DNA of 64,000 nt from Arenicola marina (taxonomy: Eukaryota; Annelida; Polychaeta; Arenicolidae), in assembly GCA_964019135.1 (NCBI GenBank), contig OZ025255.1, positions 3,720,001 to 3,784,000 on the forward strand. The letters are read 5' to 3'. Made by a program: the position numbers and the translations under genes. Each line of letters starts with the position of its first letter. The stretch's first letter is position 1. The notes below the pieces were generated by a model. It was not told the origin of the DNA and searched no databases. It was given only the letters and a program-made list of their open reading frames with translations. Below are positions 12,635-26,400 of this stretch, piece after piece.

Positions 12635-13254
12635 GACTCAGTGACATGGCAGCGGTCTACTGGGACAGGACTCAGTGACATGCCAGTGGTCTACTGGGAC
12701 AGGACTCAGTGACATGGCAGTGGTCTACTGGGACAGGACTCAGTGACATGGCAGCGGTCTACTGGGACAGGACTCAGGAACATGCCAGTGGTCTACTGGG
12801 ACAGGACTCAGTGGCATGGCAGCGGTCTACTGGGACAGGACTCAGTGACATGCCAGTGGTCTACTGGGACAGGACTCAGTGACATGGCAGTGGTCTACTG
12901 GGACAGGACTCAGTGACATGGCAGCGGTCTACTGGGACAGGACTCAGGAACATGCCAGCGGTCTACTGGGACAGGACTCAGTGACATGCCAGTGGTCTAC
13001 TGGGACAGGACTCAGTGACATGGCAGTGGTCTACTGGGACAGGACTCAGTGACATGGCAGCGGTCTACTAGGACAGGACTCAGTGACATGGCAGCGGTCT
13101 ACCGGGATAGGACTCAAGGTGAGCTGGCAGTGGTCTACTGGGACAGGACTCAGTGACATGGCAGTGGTCTACTTGGACAGGACTCAGTGACATGGCAGTG
13201 GTCTACTGGGACAGGACTCAGGGTGAGCTGGCAGTGGTCTACTGGGACAGGACT
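12635..13254 (+). repeat. 0.6-kb segment, copy 1 (offset 686)
   Basis: The block recurs at 13321-13940, 686 bp away (consistent with 20 units: 17 of 34 bp and 3 of 36 bp). Shared rare variants are CTACTAGGAC at about 13069/13755, GTCTACCGGGATAGG at about 13101/13787 and CTACTTGGACAGG at 13171/13857. The last also occurs at 11821, immediately left of the insertion, so this stretch is a further uninterrupted relative of the insertion site. Confidence 0.78.
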
Positions 13255-13320
13255 CAAGGTGAGCTGGCAGTGGTCTACTGGGACAGGACTCAGTGACATG
13301 CCAGCGGTCTACTGGGATAG

Positions 13321-13940
13321 GACTCAGTGACATGGCAGCGGTCTACTGGGACAGGACTCAGTGACATGCCAGTGGTCTACTGGGACAGGACTCAGTGACA
13401 TGGCAGTGGTCTACTGGGACAGGACTCAGTGACATGGCAGCGGTCTACTGGGACAGGACTCAGGAACATGCCAGTGGTCTACTGGGACAGGACTCAGTGG
13501 CATGGCAGCGGTCTACTGGGACAGGACTCAGTGACATGCCAGTGGTCTACTGGGACAGGACTCAGTGACATGGCAGTGGTCTACTGGGACAGGACTCAGT
13601 GACATGGCAGCGGTCTACTGGGACAGGACTCAGGAACATGCCAGCGGTCTACTGGGACAGGACTCAGTGACATGCCAGTGGTCTACTGGGACAGGACTCA
13701 GTGACATGGCAGTGGTCTACTGGGACAGGACTCAGTGACATGGCAGCGGTCTACTAGGACAGGACTCAGTGACATGGCAGCGGTCTACCGGGATAGGACT
13801 CAAGGTGAGCTGGCAGTGGTCTACTGGGACAGGACTCAGTGACATGGCAGTGGTCTACTTGGACAGGACTCAGTGACATGGCAGTGGTCTACTGGGACAG
13901 GACTCAGGGTGAGCTGGCAGTGGTCTACTGGGACAGGACT
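13321..13940 (+). repeat. 0.6-kb segment, copy 2 (offset 686)
   Basis: This is the partner of 12635-13254. It continues into the double CAGGGTGAGC module at 13873-14154, whose first unit is another intact version of the insertion target. Confidence 0.78.
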
Positions 13941-15004
13941 CAGTGACATGGCAGCGGTCTACTGGGACAGGACTCAGTGGCATGGCAGCGGTCTACTGGG
14001 ACAGGACTCAGTGACATGCCAGTGGTCTACTGGGACAGGACTCAGGGTGAGCTGGCAGTGGTCTACTGGGACAGGACTCAGTGACATGGCAGCGGTCTAC
14101 TGGGACAGGACTCAAGGTGAGCTGGCAGCGGTCTACTGGGACAGGACTCAGTGACATGCCAGTGGTCTACTGGGACAGGACTCAGTGACATGGCAGTGGT
14201 CTACTGGGACAGGACTCAGTGACATGGCAGCGGTCTACTGGGACAGGACTCAGGAACATGCCAGCGGTCTACTGGGACAGGACTCAGTGACATGCCAGTG
14301 GTCTACTGGGACAGGACTCAGTGACATGGCAGTGGTCTACTGGGACAGGACTCAGTGACATGGCAGCGGTCTACTGGGACAGGACTCAGGAACATGCCAG
14401 TGGTCTACTGGGACAAGACTCAGTGGCATGGCAGCGGTCTACTGGGACAGGACTCAGTGACATGGCAGTGGTCTACTGGGACAGGACTCAGTGACATGGC
14501 AGCGGTCTGCTGGGACAGGACTCAGTGACATGGCAGCGGTCTACTGGGACAGGACTCAGGAACATGCCAGCGGTCTACTGGGACAGGACTCAGTGACATG
14601 GCAGCGGTCTACTGGGACAGGACTCAGTGACATGCCAGTGGTCTACTGGGACAGGACTCAGTGACATGGCAGTGGTCTACTGGGACAGGACTCAGTGACA
14701 TGGCAGCGGTCTACTGGGACAGGACTCAGGAACATGCCAGTGGTCTACTGGGACAGGACTCAGTGGCATGGCAGCGGTCTACTGGGACAGGACTCAGTGA
14801 CATGCCAGTGGTCTACTGGGACAGGACTCAGTGACATGGCAGTGGTCTACTGGGACAGGACTCAGTGACATGGCAGCGGTCTACTGGGACAGGACTCAGG
14901 AACATGCCAGCGGTCTACTGGGACAGGACTCAGTGACATGCCAGTGGTCTACTGGGACAGGACTCAGTGACATGGCAGTGGTCTACTGGGACAGGACTCA
15001 GTGA
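13941..15004 (+). repeat. satellite, mainly 34-bp units
   Basis: Almost only 34-bp units are present after about 14150, in runs of CATGCC-, CAGTGG-, CAGCGG- and GGAACATGCC-headed units with occasional GTGGCATGG units. One-off variants are GGGACAAGACTCAGTGG near 14411 and GGTCTGCTGGG near 14505. Long copies elsewhere are partial, and no unique DNA is seen. Confidence 0.85.
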
Positions 15005-18000
15005 CATGGCAGCGGTCTACTAGGACAGGACTCAGTGACATGGCAGTGGTCTACTGGGACAGGACTCAGTGACATGGCAGCGGTCTACTGGGACAGGACT
15101 CAGTGACATGGCAGCGGTCTACTGGGACAGGACTCAGGAACATGCCAGCGGTCTACTGGGACAGGACTCAGTGACATGGCAGCGGTCTACTGGGACAGGA
15201 CTCAGTGACATGCCAGTGGTCTACTGGGACAGGACTCAGTGACATGGCAGTGGTCTACTGGGACAGGACTCAGTGACATGGCAGCGGTCTACTGGGACAG
15301 GACTCAGGAACATGCCAGTGGTCTACTGGGACAGGACTCAGTGACATGGCAGTGGTCTACTAGGACAGGACTCGGTGACATGGTAGTGGTCTACTGGGAC
15401 AGGACTCAGTGACATGGCAGCGGTCTACTGGGACAGGACTCAGGAACATGCCAGTGGTCTACTGGGACAGGACTCAGTGGCATGGCAGCGGTCTACTGGG
15501 ACAGGACTCAGTGACATGGCAGTGGTCTACTGGGACAGGACTCAGTGACATGGCAGTGGTCTACTGGGACAGGACTCAGGGTGAGCTGGCAGTGGTCTAC
15601 TGGGACAGGACTCAGTGACATGGCAGCGGTCTACTGGGACAGGACTCAGTGGCATGGCAGCGGTCCACTGGGACAGGACTCAGTGACATGCCAGTGGTCT
15701 ACTGGGACAGGACTCAGGGTGAGCTGGCAGTGGTCTACTGGGACAGGACTCAGTGACATGGCAGCGGTCTACTGGGACAGGACTCAAGGTGAGCTGGCAG
15801 CGGTCTACTGGGACTGGACTCAGTGACATGCCAGTGGTCTACTGGGACAGGACTCAGTGACATGGCAGTGGTCTACTGGGACAGGACTCAGTGACATGGC
15901 AGCGGTCTACTGGGACAGGACTCAGGAACATGCCAGCGGTCTACTGGGACAGGACTCAGTGACATGCCAGTGGTCTACTGGGACAAGACTCAGTGATATG
16001 GCAGTGGTCTACTGGGACAGGACTCAGTGACATGGCAGCGGTCTACTGGGACAGGACTCAGTGACATGGCAGCGGTCTACTGGGACAGGACTCAGTGACA
16101 TGCCAGTGGTCTACCGGGACAGGACTCGGTGACATGGTAGTGGTCTACTGGGACAGGACTCAGTGACATGGCAGCGGTCTATTGGGACAGGACTCAAGGT
16201 GAGCTGGCAGCGGTCTACTGGGACAGGACTCAGTGACATGCCAGTGGTCTACTGGGACAGGACTCAGTGACATGGCAGTGGTCTACTGGGACAGGACTCA
16301 GTGACATGCCAGTGGTCTACTGGGACAGGACTCAGTGACATGGCAGTGGTCTACTGGGACAGGACTCAGTGACATGGCATCGGTCTACTGGGACAGGACT
16401 CAGGAACATGCCAGTGGTCTACTGGGACAGGACTCAGTGGCATGGCAGCGGTCTACTGGGACAGGACTCAGTGACATGGCAGCGGTCTACTGGGACAGGA
16501 CTCAGGAACATGCCAGCGGTCTACTGGGACAGGACTCAGTGACATGGCAGCGGTCTACTGGGACAGGACTCAGTGACATGCCAGTGGTCTACTGGGACAG
16601 GACTCAGTGACATGGCAGTGGTCTACTGGGACAGGACTCAGTGACATGGCAGCGGTCTACTGGGACAGGACTCAGGAACATGCCAGTGGTCTACTGGGAC
16701 AGGACTCAGTGACATGGCAGTGGTCTACTAGGACAGGACTCGGTGACATGGTAGTGGTCTACTGGGACAGGACTCAGTGACATGGCAGCGGTCTACTGGG
16801 ACAGGACTCAGGAACATGCCAGTGGTCTACTGGGACAGGACTCAGTGGCATGGCAGCGGTCTACTGGGACAGGACTCAGTGACATGGCAGTGGTCTACTG
16901 GGACAGGACTCAGTGACATGGCAGTGGTCTACTGGGACAGGACTCAGGGTGAGCTGGCAGTGGTCTACTGGGACAGGACTCAGTGACATGGCAGCGGTCT
17001 ACTGGGACAGGACTCAGTGGCATGGCAGCGGTCTACTGGGACAGGACTCAGTGACATGCCAGTGGTCTACTGGGACAGGACTCAGGGTGAGCTGGCAGTG
17101 GTCTACTGGGACAGGACTCAGTGACATGGCAGCGGTCTACTGGGACAGGACTCAAGGTGAGCTGGCAGCGGTCTACTGGGACAGGACTCAGTGACATGCC
17201 AGTGGTCTACTGGGACAGGACTCAGTGACATGGCAGTGGTCTACTGGGACAGGACTCAGTGACATGGCAGCGGTCTACTGGGACAGGACTCAGGAACATG
17301 CCAGCGGTCTACTGGGACAGGACTCAGTGACATGCCAGTGGTCTACTGGGACAGGACTCAGTGACATGGCAGTGGTCTACTGGGACAGGACTCAGTGACA
17401 TGGCAGCGGTCTACTGGGACAGGACTCAGGAACATGCCAGTGGTCTACTGGGACAGGACTCAGGAACATGCCAGCGGTCTACTGGGACAGGACTCAGTGA
17501 CATGGCAGCGGTCTACTGGGACAGGACTCAGTGACATGCCAGTGGTCTACTGGGACAGGACTCAGTGACATGGCAGTGGTCTACTGGGACAGGACTCAGT
17601 GACATGGCAGCGGTCTACTGGGACAGGACTCAGGAACATGCCAGTGGTCTACTGGGACAGGACTCAGTGGCATGGCAGCGGTCTACTGGGACAGGACTCA
17701 GTGACATGGCAGTGGTCTACTGGGACAGGACTCAGTGACATGGCAGTGGTCTACTGGGACAGGACTCAGTGACATGGCAGCGGTCTACTGGGACAGGACT
17801 CAAGGCGAGCTGGCAGCGGTCTACTGGGACAGGACTCAAGGCGAGCTGGCAGTGGTCTACTGGGACAGGACTCGGTGACATGGTAGTGGTCTACTGGGAC
17901 AGGACTCAGTGACATGGCAGCGGTCTACTGGGATAGGACTCAAGGTGAGCTGGCAGTGGTCTACTGGGACAGGACTCAGTGACATGGCAGCGGTCTACTG

Positions 18001-20208
18001 GGACAGGACTCAAGGTGAGCTGGCAGCGGTCTACTGGGACAGGACTCAGTGACATGCCAGTGGTCTACTGGGACAGGACTCAGTGACATGGCAGTGGTCT
18101 ACTGGGACAGGACTCAGTGACATGGCAGCGGTCTACTGGGACAGGACTCAGGAACATGCCAGTGGTCTACTGGGACAGGACTCAGTGACATGGCAGTGGT
18201 CTACTGGGACAGGACTCAGTGACATGGCAGCGGTCTACTGGGACAGGACTCAGTGACATGGCAGCGGTCTACTGGGACAGGACTCAAGGCGAGCTGGCAG
18301 CGGTCTACTGGGACAGGACTCAAGGCGAGCTGGCAGTGGTCTACTGGGACAGGACTCGGTGACATGGTAGTGGTCTACTGGGACAGGACTCAGTGACATG
18401 GCAGTGGTCTACTGGGACAGGACTCAAGGTGAGCTGGCAGTGGTCTACTGGGACAGGACTCAAGGTGAGCTGGCAGTGGTCTACTGGGATAGGACTCAGT
18501 GACATGGCAGCGGTCTACTGGGACAGGACTCACGTTGAGCTGGCAGTGGTCTACTAGGACAGGACTCGGTGACATGGTAGTGGTCTACTGGGACAAGACT
18601 AAAGGTGAGCTGGCAGTGGTCTACTAGGACAGGACTCGGTGACATGGTAGTGGTCTACTGGGACAGGACTCAGTGACATGGCAGTGGTCTACTGGGACAG
18701 GACTCACGTTGAGCTGGCAGTGGTCTACTAGGACAGGACACGGTGACATGGCAGCGGTCTACTGGGACAGGACTCAGTGACATGGCAGTGGTCTACTGGG
18801 ACAGGACTCAGGGTGAGCTGGCAGTGGTCTACTGGGACAGGACTCAGTGACATGGCAGCGGTCTACTGGGACAGGACTCAGTGGCATGGCAGCGGTCTAC
18901 TGGGACAGGACTCAGTGACATGCCAGTGGTCTACTGGGACAGGACTCAGGGTGAGCTGGCAGTGGTCTACTGGGACAGGACTCAGTGACATGGCAGCGGT
19001 CTACTGGGACAGGACTCAGGAACATGCCAGTGGTCTACTGGGACAGGACTCAGTGGCATGGCAGCGGTCTACTAGGACAGGACTCAGTGACATGGCAGTG
19101 GTCTACTGGGACAGGACTCAGTGACATGGCAGCGGTCTACTGGGACAGGACTCAGTGACATGGCAGCGGTCTACTGGGACAGGACTCAGGAACATGCCAG
19201 CGGTCTACTGGGACAGGACTCAGTGACATGGCAGCGGTCTACTGGGACAGGACTCAGTGACATGGCAGTGGTCTACTGGGACAGGACTCAGTGACATGGC
19301 AGTGGTCTACTGGGACAGGACTCAGTGACATGGCAGTGGTCTACTGGGACAGGACTCAGTGACATGGCAGCGGTCTACTGGGACAGGACTCAGTGACATG
19401 GCAGCGGTCTACTGGGACAGGACTCAGGAACATGCCAGCGGTCTACTGGGACAGGACTCAAGGCGAGCTGGCAGTGGTCTACTGGGACAGGACTCGGTGA
19501 CATGGTAGTGGTCTACTGGGACAGGACTCAGTGACATGGCAGTGGTCTACTGGGACAGGACTCAAGGTGAGCTGGCAGTGGTCTACTGGGACAGGACTCA
19601 AGGTGAGCTGGCAGTGGTCTACTGGGATAGGACTCAGTGACATGGCAGCGGTCTACTGGGACAGGACTCACGTTGAGCTGGCAGTGGTCTACTAGGACAG
19701 GACTCGGTGACATGGTAGTGGTCTACTGGGACAAGACTAAAGGTGAGCTGGCAGTGGTCTACTAGGACAGGACTCGGTGACATGGTAGTGGTCTACTGGG
19801 ACAGGACTCAGTGACATGGCAGTGGTCTACTGGGACAGGACTCACGTTGAGCTGGCAGTGGTCTACTAGGACAGGACTCGGTGACATGGCAGCGGTCTAC
19901 TGGGACAGGACTCAGTGACATGGCAGTGGTCTACTGGGACAGGACTCAGGGTGAGCTGGCAGTGGTCTACTGGGACAGGACTCAGTGACATGGCAGCGGT
20001 CTACTGGGACAGGACTCAGTGGCATGGCAGCGGTCTACTGGGACAGGACTCAGTGACATGCCAGTGGTCTACTGGGACAGGACTCAGGGTGAGCTGGCAG
20101 TGGTCTACTGGGACAGGACTCAGTGACATGGCAGCGGTCTACTGGGACAGGACTCAGGAACATGCCAGTGGTCTACTGGGACAGGACTCAGTGGCATGGC
20201 AGCGGTCT
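15005..20208 (+). repeat. 5.2-kb segmental duplication, copy 1 (offset 8,474)
   Basis: The block aligns to 23479-28682 at a constant 8,474 bp with no indel that I can see. Shared rare variants include GTGATATGGC (about 15994/24468), GTCTACCGGGAC (about 16112/24586), TCTATTGGG (about 16179/24653) and GGACTGGACTC (about 15813/24287). Differences found are 16734 C / 25208 T, 17199 C / 25673 T and 18740 A / 27214 T. Others may exist, since I did not align every base. It contains the 1,138-bp tandem duplication at 18301-20208. Confidence 0.85.
18301..20208 (+). repeat. 1,138-bp tandem duplication, first occurrence
   Basis: 18301-19438 is followed by a second, partial copy at 19439-20208. Marker heads repeat at exactly 1,138 bp: CAAGGCGAGC at 18321/19459, the GGGACAAGACTAAAGG unit near 18592/19730 and the double CAGGGTGAGC module at 18777/19915. 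The length fits 33 units (25 of 34 bp, 8 of 36 bp). The same tandem pair is present at 26775-28.9 kb and 38813-40.97 kb, so the duplication predates the larger copies. Confidence 0.82.
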
Positions 20209-20636
20209 ACTGGGACAGGACTCAGTGACATGGCAGCGGTCTACTGGGACAGGACTCAGTGACATGCCAGTGGTCTACTGGGACAGGACTCAGTGACATG
20301 GCAGTGGTCTACTGGGACAGGACTCAGTGACATGGCAGCGGTCTACTGGGACAGGACTCAGGAACATGCCAGTGGTCTACTGGGACAGGACTCAGTGGCA
20401 TGGCAGCGGTCTACTGGGACAGGACTCAGTGACATGCCAGTGGTCTACTGGGACAGGACTCAGTGACATGGCAGTGGTCTACTGGGACAGGACTCAGTGA
20501 CATGGCAGCGGTCTACTGGGACAGGACTCAGGAACATGCCAGCGGTCTACTGGGACAGGACTCAGTGACATGCCAGTGGTCTACTGGGACAGGACTCAGT
20601 GACATGGCAGTGGTCTACTGGGACAGGACTCAGTGA

Positions 20637-22560
20637 CATGGCAGCGGTCTACTAGGACAGGACTCAGTGACATGGCAGTGGTCTACTGGGACAGGACTCA
20701 GTGACATGGCAGCGGTCTACTGGGACAGGACTCAGTGACATGGCAGCGGTCTACTGGGACAGGACTCAGGAACATGCCAGCGGTCTACTGGGACAGGACT
20801 CAGTGACATGGCAGCGGTCTACTGGGACAGGACTCAGTGACATGCCAGTGGTCTACTGGGACAGGACTCAGTGACATGGCAGTGGTCTACTGGGACAGGA
20901 CTCAGTGACATGGCAGCGGTCTACTGGGACAGGACTCAGGAACATGCCAGTGGTCTACTGGGACAGGACTCAGTGACATGGCAGTGGTCTACTAGGACAG
21001 GACTCGGTGACATGGTAGTGGTCTACTGGGACAGGACTCAGTGACATGGCAGCGGTCTACTGGGACAGGACTCAGGAACATGCCAGTGGTCTACTGGGAC
21101 AGGACTCAGTGGCATGGCAGCGGTCTACTGGGACAGGACTCAGTGACATGGCAGTGGTCTACTGGGACAGGACTCAGTGACATGGCAGTGGTCTACTGGG
21201 ACAGGACTCAGGGTGAGCTGGCAGTGGTCTACTGGGACAGGACTCAGTGACATGGCAGCGGTCTACTGGGACAGGACTCAGTGGCATGGCAGCGGTCCAC
21301 TGGGACAGGACTCAGTGACATGCCAGTGGTCTACTGGGACAGGACTCAGGGTGAGCTGGCAGTGGTCTACTGGGACAGGACTCAGTGACATGGCAGCGGT
21401 CTACTGGGACAGGACTCAAGGTGAGCTGGCAGCGGTCTACTGGGACTGGACTCAGTGACATGCCAGTGGTCTACTGGGACAGGACTCAGTGACATGGCAG
21501 TGGTCTACTGGGACAGGACTCAGTGACATGGCAGCGGTCTACTGGGACAGGACTCAGGAACATGCCAGCGGTCTACTGGGACAGGACTCAGTGACATGCC
21601 AGTGGTCTACTGGGACAAGACTCAGTGATATGGCAGTGGTCTACTGGGACAGGACTCAGTGACATGGCAGCGGTCTACTGGGACAGGACTCAGTGACATG
21701 GCAGCGGTCTACTGGGACAGGACTCAGTGACATGCCAGTGGTCTACCGGGACAGGACTCGGTGACATGGTAGTGGTCTACTGGGACAGGACTCAGTGACA
21801 TGGCAGCGGTCTACTGGGACAGGACTCAAGGTGAGCTGGCAGCGGTCTACTGGGACAGGACTCAGTGACATGCCAGTGGTCTACTGGGACAGGACTCAGT
21901 GACATGGCAGTGGTCTACTGGGACAGGACTCAGTGACATGCCAGTGGTCTACTGGGACAGGACTCAGTGACATGGCAGTGGTCTACTGGGACAGGACTCA
22001 GTGACATGGCAGTGGTCTACTGGGACAGGACTCAGTGACATGCCAGTGGTCTACTGGGACAGGACTCAGTGACATGGCAGTGGTCTACTGGGACAGGACT
22101 CAGTGACATGGCAGTGGTCTACTGGGACAGGACTCAGTGACATGCCAGTGGTCTACTGGGACAGGACTCAGTGACATGGCAGTGGTCTATTGGGACAGGA
22201 CTCAAGGTGAGCTGGCAGCGGTCTACTGGGACAGGACTCAGTGACATGCCAGTGGTCTACTGGGACAGGACTCAGTGACATGGCAGTGGTCTACTGGGAC
22301 AGGACTCAGTGACATGCCAGTGGTCTACTGGGACAGGACTCAGTGACATGGCAGTGGTCTACTGGGACAGGACTCAGTGACATGGCATCGGTCTACTGGG
22401 ACAGGACTCAGGAACATGCCAGTGGTCTACTGGGACAGGACTCAGTGGCATGGCAGCGGTCTACTGGGACAGGACTCAGTGACATGGCAGCGGTCTACTG
22501 GGACAGGACTCAGGAACATGCCAGCGGTCTACTGGGACAGGACTCAGTGACATGGCAGCG
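20637..22560 (+). repeat. partial third copy of the 15-16.5 kb segment, with expansion
   Basis: It aligns to 15.0-16.2 kb at offset 5,632 and then at 6,008, so 376 bp (11 units) were gained around 21.8-22.2 kb. It also aligns to the start of the 23.5-kb copy at offset 2,842. Shared markers are GCGGTCCACTGGG (about 15664/21296/24138), GGACTGGACTC and GTGATATGGC. The block stops at a junction near 22.56 kb where the order of units jumps by about 3.1 kb relative to the other copies. Confidence 0.78.
21930..22250 (+). repeat. local 102-bp (three-unit) tandem expansion
   Basis: CATGCC-, CAGTGG- and CAGTGG-headed units recur as a trimer. CCAGTGG marks fall at about 21941, 22043 and 22145, exactly 102 bp apart. 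This lies inside the 376-bp gain relative to the copies at 16.2 and 24.7 kb. Confidence 0.75.
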
Positions 22561-23478
22561 GTCTACTGGGACAGGACTCACGTTGAGCTGGCAGTGGTCT
22601 ACTAGGACAGGACTCGGTGACATGGTAGTGGTCTACTGGGACAAGACTAAAGGTGAGCTGGCAGTGGTCTACTAGGACAGGACTCGGTGACATGGTAGTG
22701 GTCTACTGGGACAGGACTCAGTGACATGGCAGTGGTCTACTGGGACAGGACTCACGTTGAGCTGGCAGTGGTCTACTAGGACAGGACTCGGTGACATGGC
22801 AGCGGTCTACTGGGACAGGACTCAGTGACATGGCAGTGGTCTACTGGGACAGGACTCAGGGTGAGCTGGCAGTGGTCTACTGGGACAGGACTCAGTGACA
22901 TGGCAGCGGTCTACTGGGACAGGACTCAGTGGCATGGCAGCGGTCTACTGGGACAGGACTCAGTGACATGCCAGTGGTCTACTGGGACAGGACTCAGGGT
23001 GAGCTGGCAGTGGTCTACTGGGACAGGACTCAGTGACATGGCAGCGGTCTACTGGGACAGGACTCAGGAACATGCCAGTGGTCTACTGGGACAGGACTCA
23101 GTGGCATGGCAGCGGTCTACTGGGACAGGACTCAGTGACATGGCAGCGGTCTACTGGGACAGGACTCAGTGACATGCCAGTGGTCTACTGGGACAGGACT
23201 CAGTGACATGGCAGTGGTCTACTGGGACAGGACTCAGTGACATGGCAGCGGTCTACTGGGACAGGACTCAGGAACATGCCAGTGGTCTACTGGGACAGGA
23301 CTCAGTGGCATGGCAGCGGTCTACTGGGACAGGACTCAGTGACATGCCAGTGGTCTACTGGGACAGGACTCAGTGACATGGCAGTGGTCTACTGGGACAG
23401 GACTCAGTGACATGGCAGCGGTCTACTGGGACAGGACTCAGGAACATGCCAGCGGTCTACTGGGACAGGACTCAGTGA

Positions 23479-26400
23479 CATGGCAGCGGTCTACTAGGAC
23501 AGGACTCAGTGACATGGCAGTGGTCTACTGGGACAGGACTCAGTGACATGGCAGCGGTCTACTGGGACAGGACTCAGTGACATGGCAGCGGTCTACTGGG
23601 ACAGGACTCAGGAACATGCCAGCGGTCTACTGGGACAGGACTCAGTGACATGGCAGCGGTCTACTGGGACAGGACTCAGTGACATGCCAGTGGTCTACTG
23701 GGACAGGACTCAGTGACATGGCAGTGGTCTACTGGGACAGGACTCAGTGACATGGCAGCGGTCTACTGGGACAGGACTCAGGAACATGCCAGTGGTCTAC
23801 TGGGACAGGACTCAGTGACATGGCAGTGGTCTACTAGGACAGGACTCGGTGACATGGTAGTGGTCTACTGGGACAGGACTCAGTGACATGGCAGCGGTCT
23901 ACTGGGACAGGACTCAGGAACATGCCAGTGGTCTACTGGGACAGGACTCAGTGGCATGGCAGCGGTCTACTGGGACAGGACTCAGTGACATGGCAGTGGT
24001 CTACTGGGACAGGACTCAGTGACATGGCAGTGGTCTACTGGGACAGGACTCAGGGTGAGCTGGCAGTGGTCTACTGGGACAGGACTCAGTGACATGGCAG
24101 CGGTCTACTGGGACAGGACTCAGTGGCATGGCAGCGGTCCACTGGGACAGGACTCAGTGACATGCCAGTGGTCTACTGGGACAGGACTCAGGGTGAGCTG
24201 GCAGTGGTCTACTGGGACAGGACTCAGTGACATGGCAGCGGTCTACTGGGACAGGACTCAAGGTGAGCTGGCAGCGGTCTACTGGGACTGGACTCAGTGA
24301 CATGCCAGTGGTCTACTGGGACAGGACTCAGTGACATGGCAGTGGTCTACTGGGACAGGACTCAGTGACATGGCAGCGGTCTACTGGGACAGGACTCAGG
24401 AACATGCCAGCGGTCTACTGGGACAGGACTCAGTGACATGCCAGTGGTCTACTGGGACAAGACTCAGTGATATGGCAGTGGTCTACTGGGACAGGACTCA
24501 GTGACATGGCAGCGGTCTACTGGGACAGGACTCAGTGACATGGCAGCGGTCTACTGGGACAGGACTCAGTGACATGCCAGTGGTCTACCGGGACAGGACT
24601 CGGTGACATGGTAGTGGTCTACTGGGACAGGACTCAGTGACATGGCAGCGGTCTATTGGGACAGGACTCAAGGTGAGCTGGCAGCGGTCTACTGGGACAG
24701 GACTCAGTGACATGCCAGTGGTCTACTGGGACAGGACTCAGTGACATGGCAGTGGTCTACTGGGACAGGACTCAGTGACATGCCAGTGGTCTACTGGGAC
24801 AGGACTCAGTGACATGGCAGTGGTCTACTGGGACAGGACTCAGTGACATGGCATCGGTCTACTGGGACAGGACTCAGGAACATGCCAGTGGTCTACTGGG
24901 ACAGGACTCAGTGGCATGGCAGCGGTCTACTGGGACAGGACTCAGTGACATGGCAGCGGTCTACTGGGACAGGACTCAGGAACATGCCAGCGGTCTACTG
25001 GGACAGGACTCAGTGACATGGCAGCGGTCTACTGGGACAGGACTCAGTGACATGCCAGTGGTCTACTGGGACAGGACTCAGTGACATGGCAGTGGTCTAC
25101 TGGGACAGGACTCAGTGACATGGCAGCGGTCTACTGGGACAGGACTCAGGAACATGCCAGTGGTCTACTGGGACAGGACTCAGTGACATGGCAGTGGTCT
25201 ACTAGGATAGGACTCGGTGACATGGTAGTGGTCTACTGGGACAGGACTCAGTGACATGGCAGCGGTCTACTGGGACAGGACTCAGGAACATGCCAGTGGT
25301 CTACTGGGACAGGACTCAGTGGCATGGCAGCGGTCTACTGGGACAGGACTCAGTGACATGGCAGTGGTCTACTGGGACAGGACTCAGTGACATGGCAGTG
25401 GTCTACTGGGACAGGACTCAGGGTGAGCTGGCAGTGGTCTACTGGGACAGGACTCAGTGACATGGCAGCGGTCTACTGGGACAGGACTCAGTGGCATGGC
25501 AGCGGTCTACTGGGACAGGACTCAGTGACATGCCAGTGGTCTACTGGGACAGGACTCAGGGTGAGCTGGCAGTGGTCTACTGGGACAGGACTCAGTGACA
25601 TGGCAGCGGTCTACTGGGACAGGACTCAAGGTGAGCTGGCAGCGGTCTACTGGGACAGGACTCAGTGACATGTCAGTGGTCTACTGGGACAGGACTCAGT
25701 GACATGGCAGTGGTCTACTGGGACAGGACTCAGTGACATGGCAGCGGTCTACTGGGACAGGACTCAGGAACATGCCAGCGGTCTACTGGGACAGGACTCA
25801 GTGACATGCCAGTGGTCTACTGGGACAGGACTCAGTGACATGGCAGTGGTCTACTGGGACAGGACTCAGTGACATGGCAGCGGTCTACTGGGACAGGACT
25901 CAGGAACATGCCAGTGGTCTACTGGGACAGGACTCAGGAACATGCCAGCGGTCTACTGGGACAGGACTCAGTGACATGGCAGCGGTCTACTGGGACAGGA
26001 CTCAGTGACATGCCAGTGGTCTACTGGGACAGGACTCAGTGACATGGCAGTGGTCTACTGGGACAGGACTCAGTGACATGGCAGCGGTCTACTGGGACAG
26101 GACTCAGGAACATGCCAGTGGTCTACTGGGACAGGACTCAGTGGCATGGCAGCGGTCTACTGGGACAGGACTCAGTGACATGGCAGTGGTCTACTGGGAC
26201 AGGACTCAGTGACATGGCAGTGGTCTACTGGGACAGGACTCAGTGACATGGCAGCGGTCTACTGGGACAGGACTCAAGGCGAGCTGGCAGCGGTCTACTG
26301 GGACAGGACTCAAGGCGAGCTGGCAGTGGTCTACTGGGACAGGACTCGGTGACATGGTAGTGGTCTACTGGGACAGGACTCAGTGACATGGCAGCGGTCT

